The notes below the pieces were generated by a model, which did no database searches, was not told where the DNA came from, and saw only the letters and a program-made list of their open reading frames with translations. Below are positions 17,801 through 23,079 of a stretch of DNA of 23,079 nt, piece after piece (the stretch's first letter is position 1; each line of letters starts with the position of its first letter). The DNA is from DAIOGN01 sp036745245 (GTDB lineage: Bacteria > Zixibacteria > MSB-5A5 > JAUVRN01). The position numbers and the translations under genes are program-made. The stretch is taken from the NCBI GenBank assembly GCA_036745245.1, contig DAIOGN010000040.1, positions 1-23,079 on the forward strand. Reading direction: 5' to 3'.

Positions 17801-20306
17801 ACGTGCCGGGCTCGGCAGGAGTGAAGCAAAGGTAGCCATCGCGATACTCCGCCCCCACGCCTTCGATGGAGAGCGGGGAACCCGACGGGTCGGTGATGGA
17901 GACCGGGCCCACGCATACTTCGCCTGGCTCGCACAGCACCACCGGGTCGATGGGTGGCCACATCACCACGGGCGGCGGCTTGGACACCACGGTGATACAG
18001 AGCGAATCGAGTACGCTGCCGCACTCGTTGGTGGCGCGGAACACCACGCAGATCGTGGTGTCGACCTGGCCCTGGTGATCATAGCACACCATGGCGGGGT
18101 TGAAACAGAACGTGCCGGTGGACGGGTCGAACGTGCCCGGATTGAGCACCTCTTCAATGGTCACCGCGTCGCCTCCTGCGGCCAACATCGTGAAGCACAG
18201 GTTGGTGTCGGGGTTGCAGAGGTAGATCGTGGTGTCGGGCGAAGAGAACTCCAGGGCCGGAGGCGCGCCTTCTTCCACGGCGATCAGGAGCGATTCGGTG
18301 CTGGTATTTCCGCAGGAGTCGGTGGCTATGAATTCCAGGGTGAGTTCGCCTGCCACGGGCCGGACCAGGCAGAGGGTGCCATTGTCGGAGTTCCACACCA
18401 CGCCCGGAGGCAGCGTGATCTGCACGTCATCGTCCGGATCAGGATCATCTACGAACAGACGGCACCCGAGACACACCAGGGTATCGCCCTGGCAGATGAA
18501 CACCGTTTCGTCGCAGCGGGTGAGCACCAGGGTGGGAGCATTGGAACTGGACGTCGCCGGGCCATTGGGGCACGAGAGCACGATGGTGGGAGGCTGGTTG
18601 ATCGTGACCGACACGTGGGCCGTGTCAGCGCCCTGAAGACCGCAGTCGTCGGTGGCCGTGACAATCACCGTGTACACACCCGACGTGTCGGCGGCAAAGC
18701 ACACGAGGTGGCCGTCGATCGCGCCCAGGCTCGTTGAGAATGTCAGCGGCTCGGCCCCGTCGTCGGTCGCAGTAAATTCAAGGCACACCGAGTCGGCCTG
18801 GCACATGAGCACCGGAGCGGACGCCAGGTTCACGGAGGGCGGCTCGTTGCCAACCACTTCGAACGTCAGCGTGGTCGTGGTCGTGCCTCCACAGGCGTCG
18901 GAGGCGGAGAGGGTCATGGTGTACTGACCGGGCGCGCCCACGATCTTGCAGAATGTGCCGGTGGCCGGATCGTACGTGCCAGATCCCATGGTTCCAAACG
19001 TCAGCGGTTCGCCCTCGGGATCGGACACGACCCAGCCGGAGATGCAGATGCGTCCGTCCGTGGGTACGCAGACGATGGGATCGGGGACGGGTGGCGCCTG
19101 GACCACAGGAGGCAGGTTCTGTTCGCACGGAGGAGCAATCTCGCTGCAGTCGAGCGCGGGACCGCAGATCAGGGCGTAGTTGCAGTTGATGGACGCCTTG
19201 GGGAAGAACCCAGTGTTTTCTATGTCGAGCAGCCTGTCGAGCGTGAAGCTGAAGCGAACGGGTACCCCGGCACTCATGTGCGGGGGCGGGTCCCACTTGA
19301 TTCCGTAGAGCCCCGTCGAGCCGTCCCGTCCGATGTGGCCGTTGGCCGGAATGGCGGCGACGAGATTGTCCTCGCAGATCTCCTTGCAGAGCTCGAAGTT
19401 CATGTGACTCAACGCCGGCGGTGAACCGTCCCACGTGAGTTCGTACTCCCAGCGGGATGTGCCGGCCGCGTAATCGTAGAACACACCGAGAAAATCCAGC
19501 GAGTAATTGTCCACCGTCTTCACGGAATCGCAGGTCTGGGGCATGGTAGACTCGAGGTCCATCAGGAAGGACGACGCATCCACGTAGGTGCCCGGCCCGC
19601 CTCCGTACACCTTGCCGGACTTGTAGTGCTTGAACGAGAGCTTTCCGGAGGCGCCGAAGTTTTGATTCTTGCCGTTGGCGCCGACGCCTACCTGGAATGG
19701 TTTCTTGCCGCTCTCCGGATAGATCCAGAGGTGCGTGGAGTCGGAGCTCGATCCGATTCGCTGCAGCTCCACGCCGGTGGGATCGATGTCGTAGTACGTC
19801 CAGTCGGAGCGGTAGTTCTCAATCAGCGCGATCTGTGCGGGATCGGTGACCTGAACGAAGTTCACGTTGAGCAGGTAACGCTCGTAGCCGTGCGTGCCCG
19901 GGCCTACGTCTTTCCAACTGGACGCGCCCGAGGTGTTGTGCTCGGCCACGGTGATCTCGCCGCGCAGGAGCGCGGTGCCGTCTGTGTACTGATCGAAGAA
20001 CACATCGTCGAAGTGAAAGGTCACTTCGGTGTACGAGTGGCCGTCGAAGAAGCCGTCGAGCCTCAGGGCATACGGGGGAGGTGCTTCGCTGCCGTTGATC
20101 GAGAGCGCACGGAATGAAGTCCCCGCCGATCCGAGCGCGGCGGCCGGAGACAGCAGCAGGAAACCCAGCAGGATCTGGGCCAGCCGGGAGAAGATGTCGG
20201 ATGACGCCGTAGGTGAGCCCCACCGGAGCGGGGACAGGGCGGAACGCCGCATACGCGTACAGGCAAAAGCAATTCCAGTACCGGTGGCCGCCCACACTTT
20301 GCTCAT
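8859..20306 (-). CDS. Giant secreted surface protein with 32 cysteine-rich Ig/cadherin-like domains, cohesin-like, dockerin-like and sorting domains
   Basis: The protein has 3,815 residues, unbroken. Residues 41-61 are a signal peptide core (LAQILLGFLLLSPAAALGSA) behind an unusually long start region, so Met19 is an alternative start. Residues about 62-396 are a unique N-terminal domain. Residues 397 to about 3319 are 32 tandem domains of 85-107 residues, most opening with N-x-P-P or N-x-A-P, carrying DPDGD-like calcium-type turns and a conserved DxCG, with about four cysteines each. A cohesin-like beta domain (about 3345-3510) follows, then two dockerin-like calcium loops starting at Asp3526 (DLNLNG) and Asp3568 (DVNVDG), and a FlgD-Ig type sorting domain (about 3722-3815) ending KMLLLR. 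It is probably an extracellular adhesin or matrix protein rigidified by calcium and disulfides; the ligand is unknown. Confidence 0.88.
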   Translation of the reverse strand: MSKVWAATGTGIAFACTRMRRSALSPLRWGSPTASSDIFSRLAQILLGFLLLSPAAALGSAGTSFRALSINGSEAPPPYALRLDGFFDGHSYTEVTFHFDDVFFDQYTDGTALLRGEITVAEHNTSGASSWKDVGPGTHGYERYLLNVNFVQVTDPAQIALIENYRSDWTYYDIDPTGVELQRIGSSSDSTHLWIYPESGKKPFQVGVGANGKNQNFGASGKLSFKHYKSGKVYGGGPGTYVDASSFLMDLESTMPQTCDSVKTVDNYSLDFLGVFYDYAAGTSRWEYELTWDGSPPALSHMNFELCKEICEDNLVAAIPANGHIGRDGSTGLYGIKWDPPPHMSAGVPVRFSFTLDRLLDIENTGFFPKASINCNYALICGPALDCSEIAPPCEQNLPPVVQAPPVPDPIVCVPTDGRICISGWVVSDPEGEPLTFGTMGSGTYDPATGTFCKIVGAPGQYTMTLSASDACGGTTTTTLTFEVVGNEPPSVNLASAPVLMCQADSVCLEFTATDDGAEPLTFSTSLGAIDGHLVCFAADTSGVYTVIVTATDDCGLQGADTAHVSVTINQPPTIVLSCPNGPATSSSNAPTLVLTRCDETVFICQGDTLVCLGCRLFVDDPDPDDDVQITLPPGVVWNSDNGTLCLVRPVAGELTLEFIATDSCGNTSTESLLIAVEEGAPPALEFSSPDTTIYLCNPDTNLCFTMLAAGGDAVTIEEVLNPGTFDPSTGTFCFNPAMVCYDHQGQVDTTICVVFRATNECGSVLDSLCITVVSKPPPVVMWPPIDPVVLCEPGEVCVGPVSITDPSGSPLSIEGVGAEYRDGYLCFTPAEPGTYYVGVRVIDTCGNEVNDSVAVDVTLNQPPVISGPGFDTAGVCGSVQVCVGPYFISDPDLDELVVTVSGGAFLNESGLLCFDAPETGRFEFLITASDSCGSTTKSVVVDVTANQPPVLEFSSNDTTIYLCDPDTSLCFFVTATGSQPITIEEVLNPGSFNASTGEFCFNPDSVCFNQSGMVDTTICVVFRATNDCGTVLDSLCVTVVSKLPPMVQMPAGQLFALCEPGEVCAGPIAVNDPAGSPLSIVGIGAEYRDGFLCFTPAEPGSYYVGVLVTDTCGNTVRDSMLVDITMNQPPVISGPAFDSANVCASLQVCVGPYLISDPDGGLPTVTVSGGATFNESGFLCFQALETGRYEFVITASDSCGSASLEVTVDVTANQPPVWSRVPDTSVAVCGPGDSVCITFAATDPDGDPIQYQAALLPIFEPEYDIVAGSTFCFTQPRAGEYLVAIWAADSCHEPIYDTARVVVGFNTPPELTFSLPDTTVIVCDPDTLICFNVSATDADGDQVTLREILNPGTFDQETGQVCFNPDSVCFDGCNKIDTTFCLVFGATDTCGPEQTDSICIRVVFNRRPVVQAPPPQSVTLCGPGQVCVPGFVVNDPEGDPLEITVSSGATYNNGVVCFEASEPGVYELAICATDPCGRMICDTTQVDVKLNSAPAVLFGPDTTVALCQPGMVCVDMPVISDPDGDVPLLQIEGAVQSGEDLCFTATGPGSRVIVVRVVDSCGASDADTLRVTVRVNVAPQVLIRAAQPLTLCNTDTTLCFGVRVSDLDGSPLASLALFKTDTRLWSLAGTTLCLDAEVALEGRTEGTFRAIVEATDSCGARGLDTLLVQLRANQLPFVQLPGDTSIILCEPGEVCLGPLVFGDPDQLSPALEVEGGVLVEDQICVQVNSDSVIFVVAAVTDSCGLSAVDTLRLDVRINRAPTLSLPDFATLSVCSFDSICVDGIEGLDPETGRLPAELISGPGAFDPATGRLCFVPVEDGRYQFTFSVSDGCETVTGTWSVDVVTNERPGFVTVPETTFFACEPLDTLCLTFVAGDPNGDPIEYQLISGSGSIDPNSGLLCFTPDTSGTYSFVVTASDSCGASVAVTGTASVRINAAPSLQFSSSDTSMFLCDPDTVLCFTVTASDPDGTTPEIVEILNPGEFNPLTGVFCFNPAEICFDMHEMRDTTICVVFEAVDSCGARTVDSLCVHITRNLPPMFDLGTDRTERLCQPGPVCVDLTNAVSDPDGGPLDIQVQAPGYLNGSQACVDVSESGRASLVVCATDTCGLSSCDTLYFDVTINSAPVVLLPPDTTVVACVVEEVCVGPVEVQDPDFSDSLAVTVSGGATLVDGQLCFSPPGDGQFTFVVTATDRCGVSTSDSVTVQIERNDPPVLTFSSPDTTISLCHSDTELCFQVVATDPDGEPLEIEEILVPGSFDPATGTFCFNPDSVCFQAPLSMDTTICVVFRATDACGASVTDSLCIELKVNRPPVIQFSSPDTILYVCQADTLLCFGITATDPEGDSIEIREIFNPGEYYPELGQFCFTPTSVCYPNLPCAAGPTCVVFEAVDACGNVTRDSLCVEVYANVPPVVVSPADSTVLIQCQPGGEVCLSPIYGMDFEDGEIIVSAPGAAYDPDLRSLCWDVDTTGLYQVTVTAQDECQNVQTTSIWVQVETNLPPSLALPGDTTVTLCGPDSVCVPVVISDPENNWSVVQVSGPAHFDSATSTLCVAVASSEPITVGLEIIDHCGERASDQITITPGINRPPVVVLPADVEAQVCLPGPFCIGPLLIDEPDFNLSGPPQVSGGTLDPLTDNICFDVTTSGPHTIIVSVTDSCGLSDADTVVVDVILNRPPVTVFSSPDTSLYLCTADTNLCFNFSATDPDGGLVLLGEVLNPGTFDPLTGDFCFNPSDICFGGPNNKCPEKRLVYDTTICVIFSATDTCGAEVWDTLCVHVVANEPPVVVAPADTAVVACGQASYCLNPFLVTDPNGSFDSLLITSSGPTHTFNPATGVLCFTAGPGTYVFAVTATDPCGASATDSVTVTVAPNQPPLVSLPPDFTTVSCGTSPVCVPVTASDPDAGDLPTIEAVLAHTQFNEDSSSICFVPDTSGTYLVIARATDRCGLSDLDTVRVTVNVNRVPVWVTVPAIDTFFCAPPGSICFSVSASDPDQQQLVYRKLAGPGTIDSLTGRICFNPGTSPALFSFVVAATDPCGATITDTATVNVRMNRAPVLNAMRDTLVKLCQSGPVCFPPVSATDQDSNSIVYTVLSGSGTLSTGQVYCFTADTSGFYAIRIKATDPCGLSDTVLFHASVTVNRPPTLQLPSPGTMFLCSPAEVCISGIAANDVDGGPITIVKTAGPGTFNPAQGTVCFTPSSGGTYNFDFNATDTCGAQTTGRLTVTVLLNRAPTLDVPAQVSACRDSQVCIPLGGIDPDIGNRLTITQVSGPAGTFTPNPLTGPAPVSGQWCWQPTAAGTYLAVFRVTDSCGATSVDTTRIDVSEFCDTLCFAASIPNICPDAEHPDHWLFQGRTHEFPVMVTPSRAVGAFDFLIGFDASALSVQNVARGADISAWEFFTYRLLDPNTDCSGGPCPSGLLRIVGIADINNGSPIQDPSQMQPSSEPQEYARITFHVSNDRTLGGQFVSVDFWWNDCGDNTFSSPQGDLFVASSIDPDTCVGAGAKELIEACASFEDGGGCIPTASDIDDIGDLNLNGIGYEIADAVLYSNYFIFGVQVFDPDPIKQASQVAASDVNVDGSTLTVADLVFLIRIIVGLQEPIDPGGLRATSTPGTVALGWTQQDAEASLQLEGSVATGALALDVRTERTPESVELSEEARKAGMELQWHAEGDRLRILVYSMKANSLPPGDLAVLTVRGAGALETITSQASDEQGAALLVTRRAMASLPVGFDLDPNFPNPFNPETEIRFTLHQSATVTLSIFNVLGQEVACLADRIELAAGEHSYRWMARDTRGAQLASGVYMYRLTAGGHSETRKMLLLR
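10350..19118 (-). repeat. Array of 32 tandem Ig/cadherin-like domain repeats
   Basis: The array encodes residues 397 to about 3319 of the giant protein, averaging 91 residues per unit. The common unit has an opening N-x-P-P, a pair of cysteines five to seven residues apart (as in CEPGEVC), a D-P-D/E-G turn, a cysteine in an LCF-like strand, and DxCG near the end. Seven units (4, 7, 11, 18, 21, 22 and 26 from the N-terminus) form a longer class with an FSSPDT start, FNPDSVCF and DTTICVVF, adding about three cysteines. Domain 3 is also long, with a different insertion. Most units have diverged well apart, apart from one recent-looking block of duplication. Confidence 0.85.
16668..18269 (-). repeat. 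Tandem duplication of a three-domain block, 2 x 801 bp
   Basis: Domains 4-6 (residues 680-946, bases 18269-17469) and domains 7-9 (residues 947-1213, bases 17468-16668) are each exactly 267 codons long and match domain by domain. Shared details include FSS-DTTIYLC, GAEYRDG-LCFTPAEPG-YYVGV and NQPPVISGP-FD. A hand comparison of about 90 bases in domain 6 against domain 9 gives roughly three quarters identity, so the event is not very recent but is younger than the rest of the array. Confidence 0.85.
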
Positions 20307-20626
20307 CCTAATGTTCAGCCTACAAAGAGCTTACGCAGGAGGTACGGCAATCCCGAAGCTCACCCCGGGCGTTAGTCTGCATATGAGTGCACACAAGGAA
20401 ATCGCAGTGCATCATTGGAGCAGTCGCCACTTGAGATTAGGGTGGCCAATGCGTAAGACAGCTTTATAACTCCCTGTTGATTAATAGGTTATCTAGAGAG
20501 ACAGGCGTCGAGTAAACGAACCCGCGGGAACCTAGCCTAACCTTGCAACAATGTAGGTTCCGGTGTGGAAAAGTCAAGTAGAAGCTTGGCGCACGGGGAG
20601 TTAGCGGCGGTGCAGTCGGCCTCCGA
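20307..20626 (-). other. 320-base intergenic region upstream of the giant gene
   Basis: No credible gene is present. It holds the candidate promoter at 20550-20577 and would give the giant gene a leader of about 235 bases. Within the leader I see a short stem GCCAC/GTGGC (about 20445-20425) and CCCG/CGGG around 20368-20350, but nothing I can assign to a known RNA. No clear terminator follows the stop of the 591-residue gene at 20627. A start-proximal TAGG abuts the ATG at 20306; a well-spaced ribosome-binding site is not evident. Confidence 0.5.
20550..20577 (-). promoter_or_regulatory. Candidate sigma-70-type promoter for the giant gene
   Basis: On the minus strand TTGACT (20577-20572) and TACATT (20555-20550) match five of six and four of six consensus positions, with 16 bases between. 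Predicted start of transcription is near 20543. It is the best promoter match in the window and faces the giant gene across a non-coding stretch. Confidence 0.5.
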
Positions 20627-22402
20627 TCAGCGCAAGAGAAGCATCCGTTTGGTGTCTCTGAAGCCGTCGGCTTCCACGGAGTAGAAGTACACACCCGTGG
20701 CTACCTGCCCACCTCCGGCGTCACGGCCATCCCATGTCATCGTGACCGATCCAGCCTCGCTGTGTCCAGAGAACGCGCGCACTATCTGGCCCGCGACGTT
20801 GTAGATGGTCAGCTTGTAATCTGAGGCCGTCGGGAAATCGATGGCCATCGAGGTGCTCGGGTTGAACGGGTTCGGGAAGTTCTGCTTCAAAGCAAACTGC
20901 GTCGGCAGAACCCTGGCTTCCAGCAGGGTTTCAAACGCTCCACCCATGTACGTGGCCGCCTCTACGCTCACCAGCTCCACGGTGGCGCCGTGCGTGGTGA
21001 TGCGCAGGATCGGGCCGCTGCCAGCCGCGACCGACTGAAGGCGATCGGCGTGACTTCCGCCCATGTGCGGCATCACCAAAACACGCAACTGTCCGCCTTC
21101 GGCCGCCCACATCGCGTTCATATTGGCTGCGCGACCCATGGCCGACACGCCGGCAATGTCCGTACTGCTGTAGTTGAACACAAACAGACCGGCACCCAGA
21201 TCGGCATCGGAATTGGCTGACACCGTCACGTTGGCGCCCTGCTGCACGGAGGTGACCTGGAGCCTGCCCGTGGTCAGCTGGGGGGGGCACTCGAGCGGAT
21301 AGCCGGAGAGCGGCGGGGCATCGCCTGTGATGACACGGATCAGGTATACCAGGTCGGCCACCGTCAGTGGGATGCCGTCCGCGTTCACATCAGACGACGC
21401 CGTCTGACCGGCGAGGTTGATCGTGAACACCGAAGGACCCGAGATGAAGTAATTGGCGAAGAGCACCGCGTCCGCGATTTCGTACGATAGTCCGTTCAGA
21501 TTGATATCGTCCATGGGGTCGGTGTCCCCGGGGCAGAGTATCCTGATCCTGCCATTGACAAAGCACAGCATCTCTTCCGGATCCGGCTTGTTCGGATCTG
21601 GATGCGGGCACGGGAAGTCCTCGGGTCCGTGGATGCCTCCCTCGAAGGTGGCCAGCTGCAACTCGATGCCGCAGCTATCAGAAATGATGCCGCGGCGCAG
21701 GCTGACGTTTTGGGAATCGCCCCCAGCGTGCGGACTACCGCTGTTCGGGTCGGCAATGATGTAGAGGTGGTTACCGTCGCGAGACGGCGCGGTGTTATCG
21801 CCGCAGTCCGCCCAGTAGAACATCAGCTCGGCGGACTGACAGGCCACATTGCGGTCGTTCGTAGTGCGGAAGCAGAGGCTCGCCAGGAGACCGTCCAGGC
21901 ACCAGCCCGAAGGATGCTGATTGGAGTTGTTCATGTCGGCGATCGCCACGATGCGGATGAGCGCCGGGTCGGACGACACCACACGGTACGTAAGGTATTC
22001 CCAATCCTGCGCGACGAGGATCGAGCCCGTCAGATCGATGCCCTGGAAGGTGAGCAGGGTCGCATCGTACTTGAAGAGCAGGTCAAAACCGCCCAGCTCG
22101 GCGCACGGATTGAGGTCACTGTCCGCTACGAGCGGTACACAGACATTCGAACCCGAGAAGGATTCCACGGAGCCGAATGAGAAGCGGATGAGCGGATCCT
22201 CGGCGGCGTTGCCGGTGTTGAGTGTCCCCATCTGAAGCGTCTGTGGCTGGCCGAGGGCAGTGCCAACAGAGGCGTCCGCCGCCTGCGCCATCGCAGAATC
22301 GAAGCCAAGGATCGCGGCCACGAGCGCCGTCGAGAGGGCGGCCTGTGTCGCCGCGTAGAATCGCCTGCGAAAAGCCAAAATCGCACCTACGGAACGTTTC
22401 AT
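20627..22402 (-). CDS. Secreted protein with cohesin-like, dockerin-like and C-terminal sorting domains
   Basis: I use ATG 22402 (591 residues); an upstream in-frame TTG at 22408 is possible but less likely. The signal peptide ends near residue 41 (ALVAAILGFDSAMAQA). Residues about 85-250 are a cohesin-like beta domain (GGFDLLFKYDATLLTFQGIDL, IVAIADMNN, FYWADCGDNT). Residues about 290-362 are a dockerin-like pair of calcium loops: Asp299-x-Asn301-x-Asn303 with YEIAD, and Asp338-x-Asn340-x-Asp342 with LTVAD. A second beta region (about 380-485) precedes the sorting domain (about 500-591; NFPNPFNPST, YNVAGQ, GVYFYSVEA, RMLLLR). The order matches the C-terminal part of the giant protein. The C-terminal half is closely paralogous to the next gene upstream. 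Likely exported and surface-attached; partner unknown. Confidence 0.85.
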   Translation of the reverse strand: MKRSVGAILAFRRRFYAATQAALSTALVAAILGFDSAMAQAADASVGTALGQPQTLQMGTLNTGNAAEDPLIRFSFGSVESFSGSNVCVPLVADSDLNPCAELGGFDLLFKYDATLLTFQGIDLTGSILVAQDWEYLTYRVVSSDPALIRIVAIADMNNSNQHPSGWCLDGLLASLCFRTTNDRNVACQSAELMFYWADCGDNTAPSRDGNHLYIIADPNSGSPHAGGDSQNVSLRRGIISDSCGIELQLATFEGGIHGPEDFPCPHPDPNKPDPEEMLCFVNGRIRILCPGDTDPMDDINLNGLSYEIADAVLFANYFISGPSVFTINLAGQTASSDVNADGIPLTVADLVYLIRVITGDAPPLSGYPLECPPQLTTGRLQVTSVQQGANVTVSANSDADLGAGLFVFNYSSTDIAGVSAMGRAANMNAMWAAEGGQLRVLVMPHMGGSHADRLQSVAAGSGPILRITTHGATVELVSVEAATYMGGAFETLLEARVLPTQFALKQNFPNPFNPSTSMAIDFPTASDYKLTIYNVAGQIVRAFSGHSEAGSVTMTWDGRDAGGGQVATGVYFYSVEADGFRDTKRMLLLR

Positions 22403-22526
22403 GCCCAACTCACTCTGGCCGCCTGGCGTGCCGACAACGCCTGTCGGCGCATCACCTTTCCGCGTTCTCGTATGATAACGGAGAGGGTCGCACCACGCGA
22501 GTCAAATGCAGGCATGGTCCGTCGCC
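22403..22526 (-). other. 124-base gap between the two paralogous genes, with a hairpin
   Basis: GCCGAC (22430-22435) and GTCGGC (22443-22448) form a six-base stem with a seven-base loop, 28 bases upstream of the ATG at 22402. It has no T run, so it could be a leader hairpin rather than a terminator. GAGTGAG just upstream of the ATG is a weak ribosome-binding site. A minus-strand TTGACT (22505-22500) lacks a well-spaced -10. The two genes may be co-transcribed. Confidence 0.4.
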
Positions 22527-23079
22527 CTACTTCATCAGCACCATCTTTTTGACGTCCTTGAAGGCACCGGCCTCCACGGAGTAGAAGTACACGCCCGTGG
22601 CTACCTGCGAGCCTCTGGCGTCGCGTCCATCCCAAGTCAGGGTTACGGTGCCGGCTTCGGTGTTACCCGAGAGCGCGCGCACCGTCTGGCCCGAGACGTT
22701 GTAAATGGTCAGCTTGTAGTCCGAGGCGTTCGGGAAGTCGATCGCCAGCATTGTGCTCGGGTTGAACGGATTCGGGACATTCTGCTTCAATGCAAACTGC
22801 GTAGGCAATACCTTCGCCGTCACACTCGCTTCCAGAGCGTCGCCCATAAAGGACGCCGCTTCCACCGTCACCAGCTCCACTGTGGCGCCGTGCGTGGTGA
22901 TGTTGAGGACCGGTCCATAGCCGGCCGTCACCATCTGGCGCTGATCCTCACGGCTTCCGGCAATGCGGGGCAATAAAAGGATCCGCATCTCTCCGCTCTC
23001 AGCTTCCCACACGATGTCCATGCCGGAAGCGCGACCCATCGCCGACACGCCGGCAATGTCCGAACCGCTGTAGTTGAAC
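22527..23079 (-). CDS. Secreted protein with C-terminal sorting domain, 5' end outside the window
   Basis: The frame is open to the right edge, so only the last 183 residues are seen, ending KKMVLMK before TAG. It aligns without large gaps to the C-terminal part of the 591-residue neighbour: FNYS-DIAGVSAMGRA, ITTHGATVELV-VEAA, VLPTQFALKQN-PNPFNPST, DYKLTIYNV-GQ-VRA, GVYFYSVEA. By that homology the missing part probably includes an export signal and cohesin- and dockerin-like modules. The two genes are in tandem and arose by duplication. The sorting domains are nearly the same while the preceding segment (VWEAESGEMRILLLPRIAGS) has drifted more. Confidence 0.85.
   Translation of the reverse strand, partial: FNYSGSDIAGVSAMGRASGMDIVWEAESGEMRILLLPRIAGSREDQRQMVTAGYGPVLNITTHGATVELVTVEAASFMGDALEASVTAKVLPTQFALKQNVPNPFNPSTMLAIDFPNASDYKLTIYNVSGQTVRALSGNTEAGTVTLTWDGRDARGSQVATGVYFYSVEAGAFKDVKKMVLMK

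Noticed and set aside
10350..19118. The repeated DNA as a CRISPR array or mobile-element repeat
   Set aside because: The repeats are long, diverged, in frame and coding; they are protein domain repeats.
22430..22448. Hairpin upstream of the 591-residue gene as an intrinsic terminator
   Set aside because: There is no T run after the stem on the minus strand and it lies close to the start codon, so it was listed only as a leader hairpin.

Overview
The window is high-GC bacterial DNA in two blocks of opposite orientation. I read it as an uncultivated or poorly known FCB-group bacterium, with candidate Zixibacteria or a relative as the best guess. The reasons are the C-terminal sorting domains (YPNPFN...GVYFY...MLLLR type), the dockerin-like motif of the form DxNxNGxxYEIADAVxxxNYF, and large secreted repeat proteins. 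This placement is an inference from motif style, not from a marker gene.

Left block, plus strand, 1-7724. It begins with the 3' end of a gene that may be queG. Next comes an SppA-type (S49) membrane protease with an extra beta-rich N-terminal domain. After a 261-bp gap with a plausible promoter lies a tight run: dxs, ispH, moaE, a flavin-reductase-like gene, a metallo-beta-lactamase-fold hydrolase and an EVE-domain gene. dxs and ispH are the first and last enzymes of the MEP isoprenoid pathway. The remaining genes are packed with overlaps or gaps of 0 to 28 bases and probably share the transcript.

Right block, minus strand, 7741-23079. Reading in the direction of transcription it holds: a secreted protein cut by the window edge; a complete paralogue of 591 residues; a giant secreted protein of 3,815 residues; and a small secreted protein of 203 residues. 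All end in the same kind of C-terminal sorting domain. The two largest complete ones share one architecture: export signal, cohesin-like beta domain, dockerin-like calcium-binding repeat pair, sorting domain. The giant adds 32 tandem cysteine-rich Ig/cadherin-like domains in front. Together these look like an extracellular surface or adhesion set. The two blocks converge tail to tail with 16 bases between stop codons.

The most interesting signals are three. First, the 32-domain cysteine-rich array, which contains an in-frame 801-bp tandem duplication covering three domains. Second, cohesin-like and dockerin-like modules in the same chains. Third, a structured leader upstream of the 203-residue gene, with a strong intrinsic terminator and an upstream 9-base element that is complementary to one terminator arm, as expected for a terminator/antiterminator switch. 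No tRNA, rRNA, CRISPR array or insertion sequence was seen.
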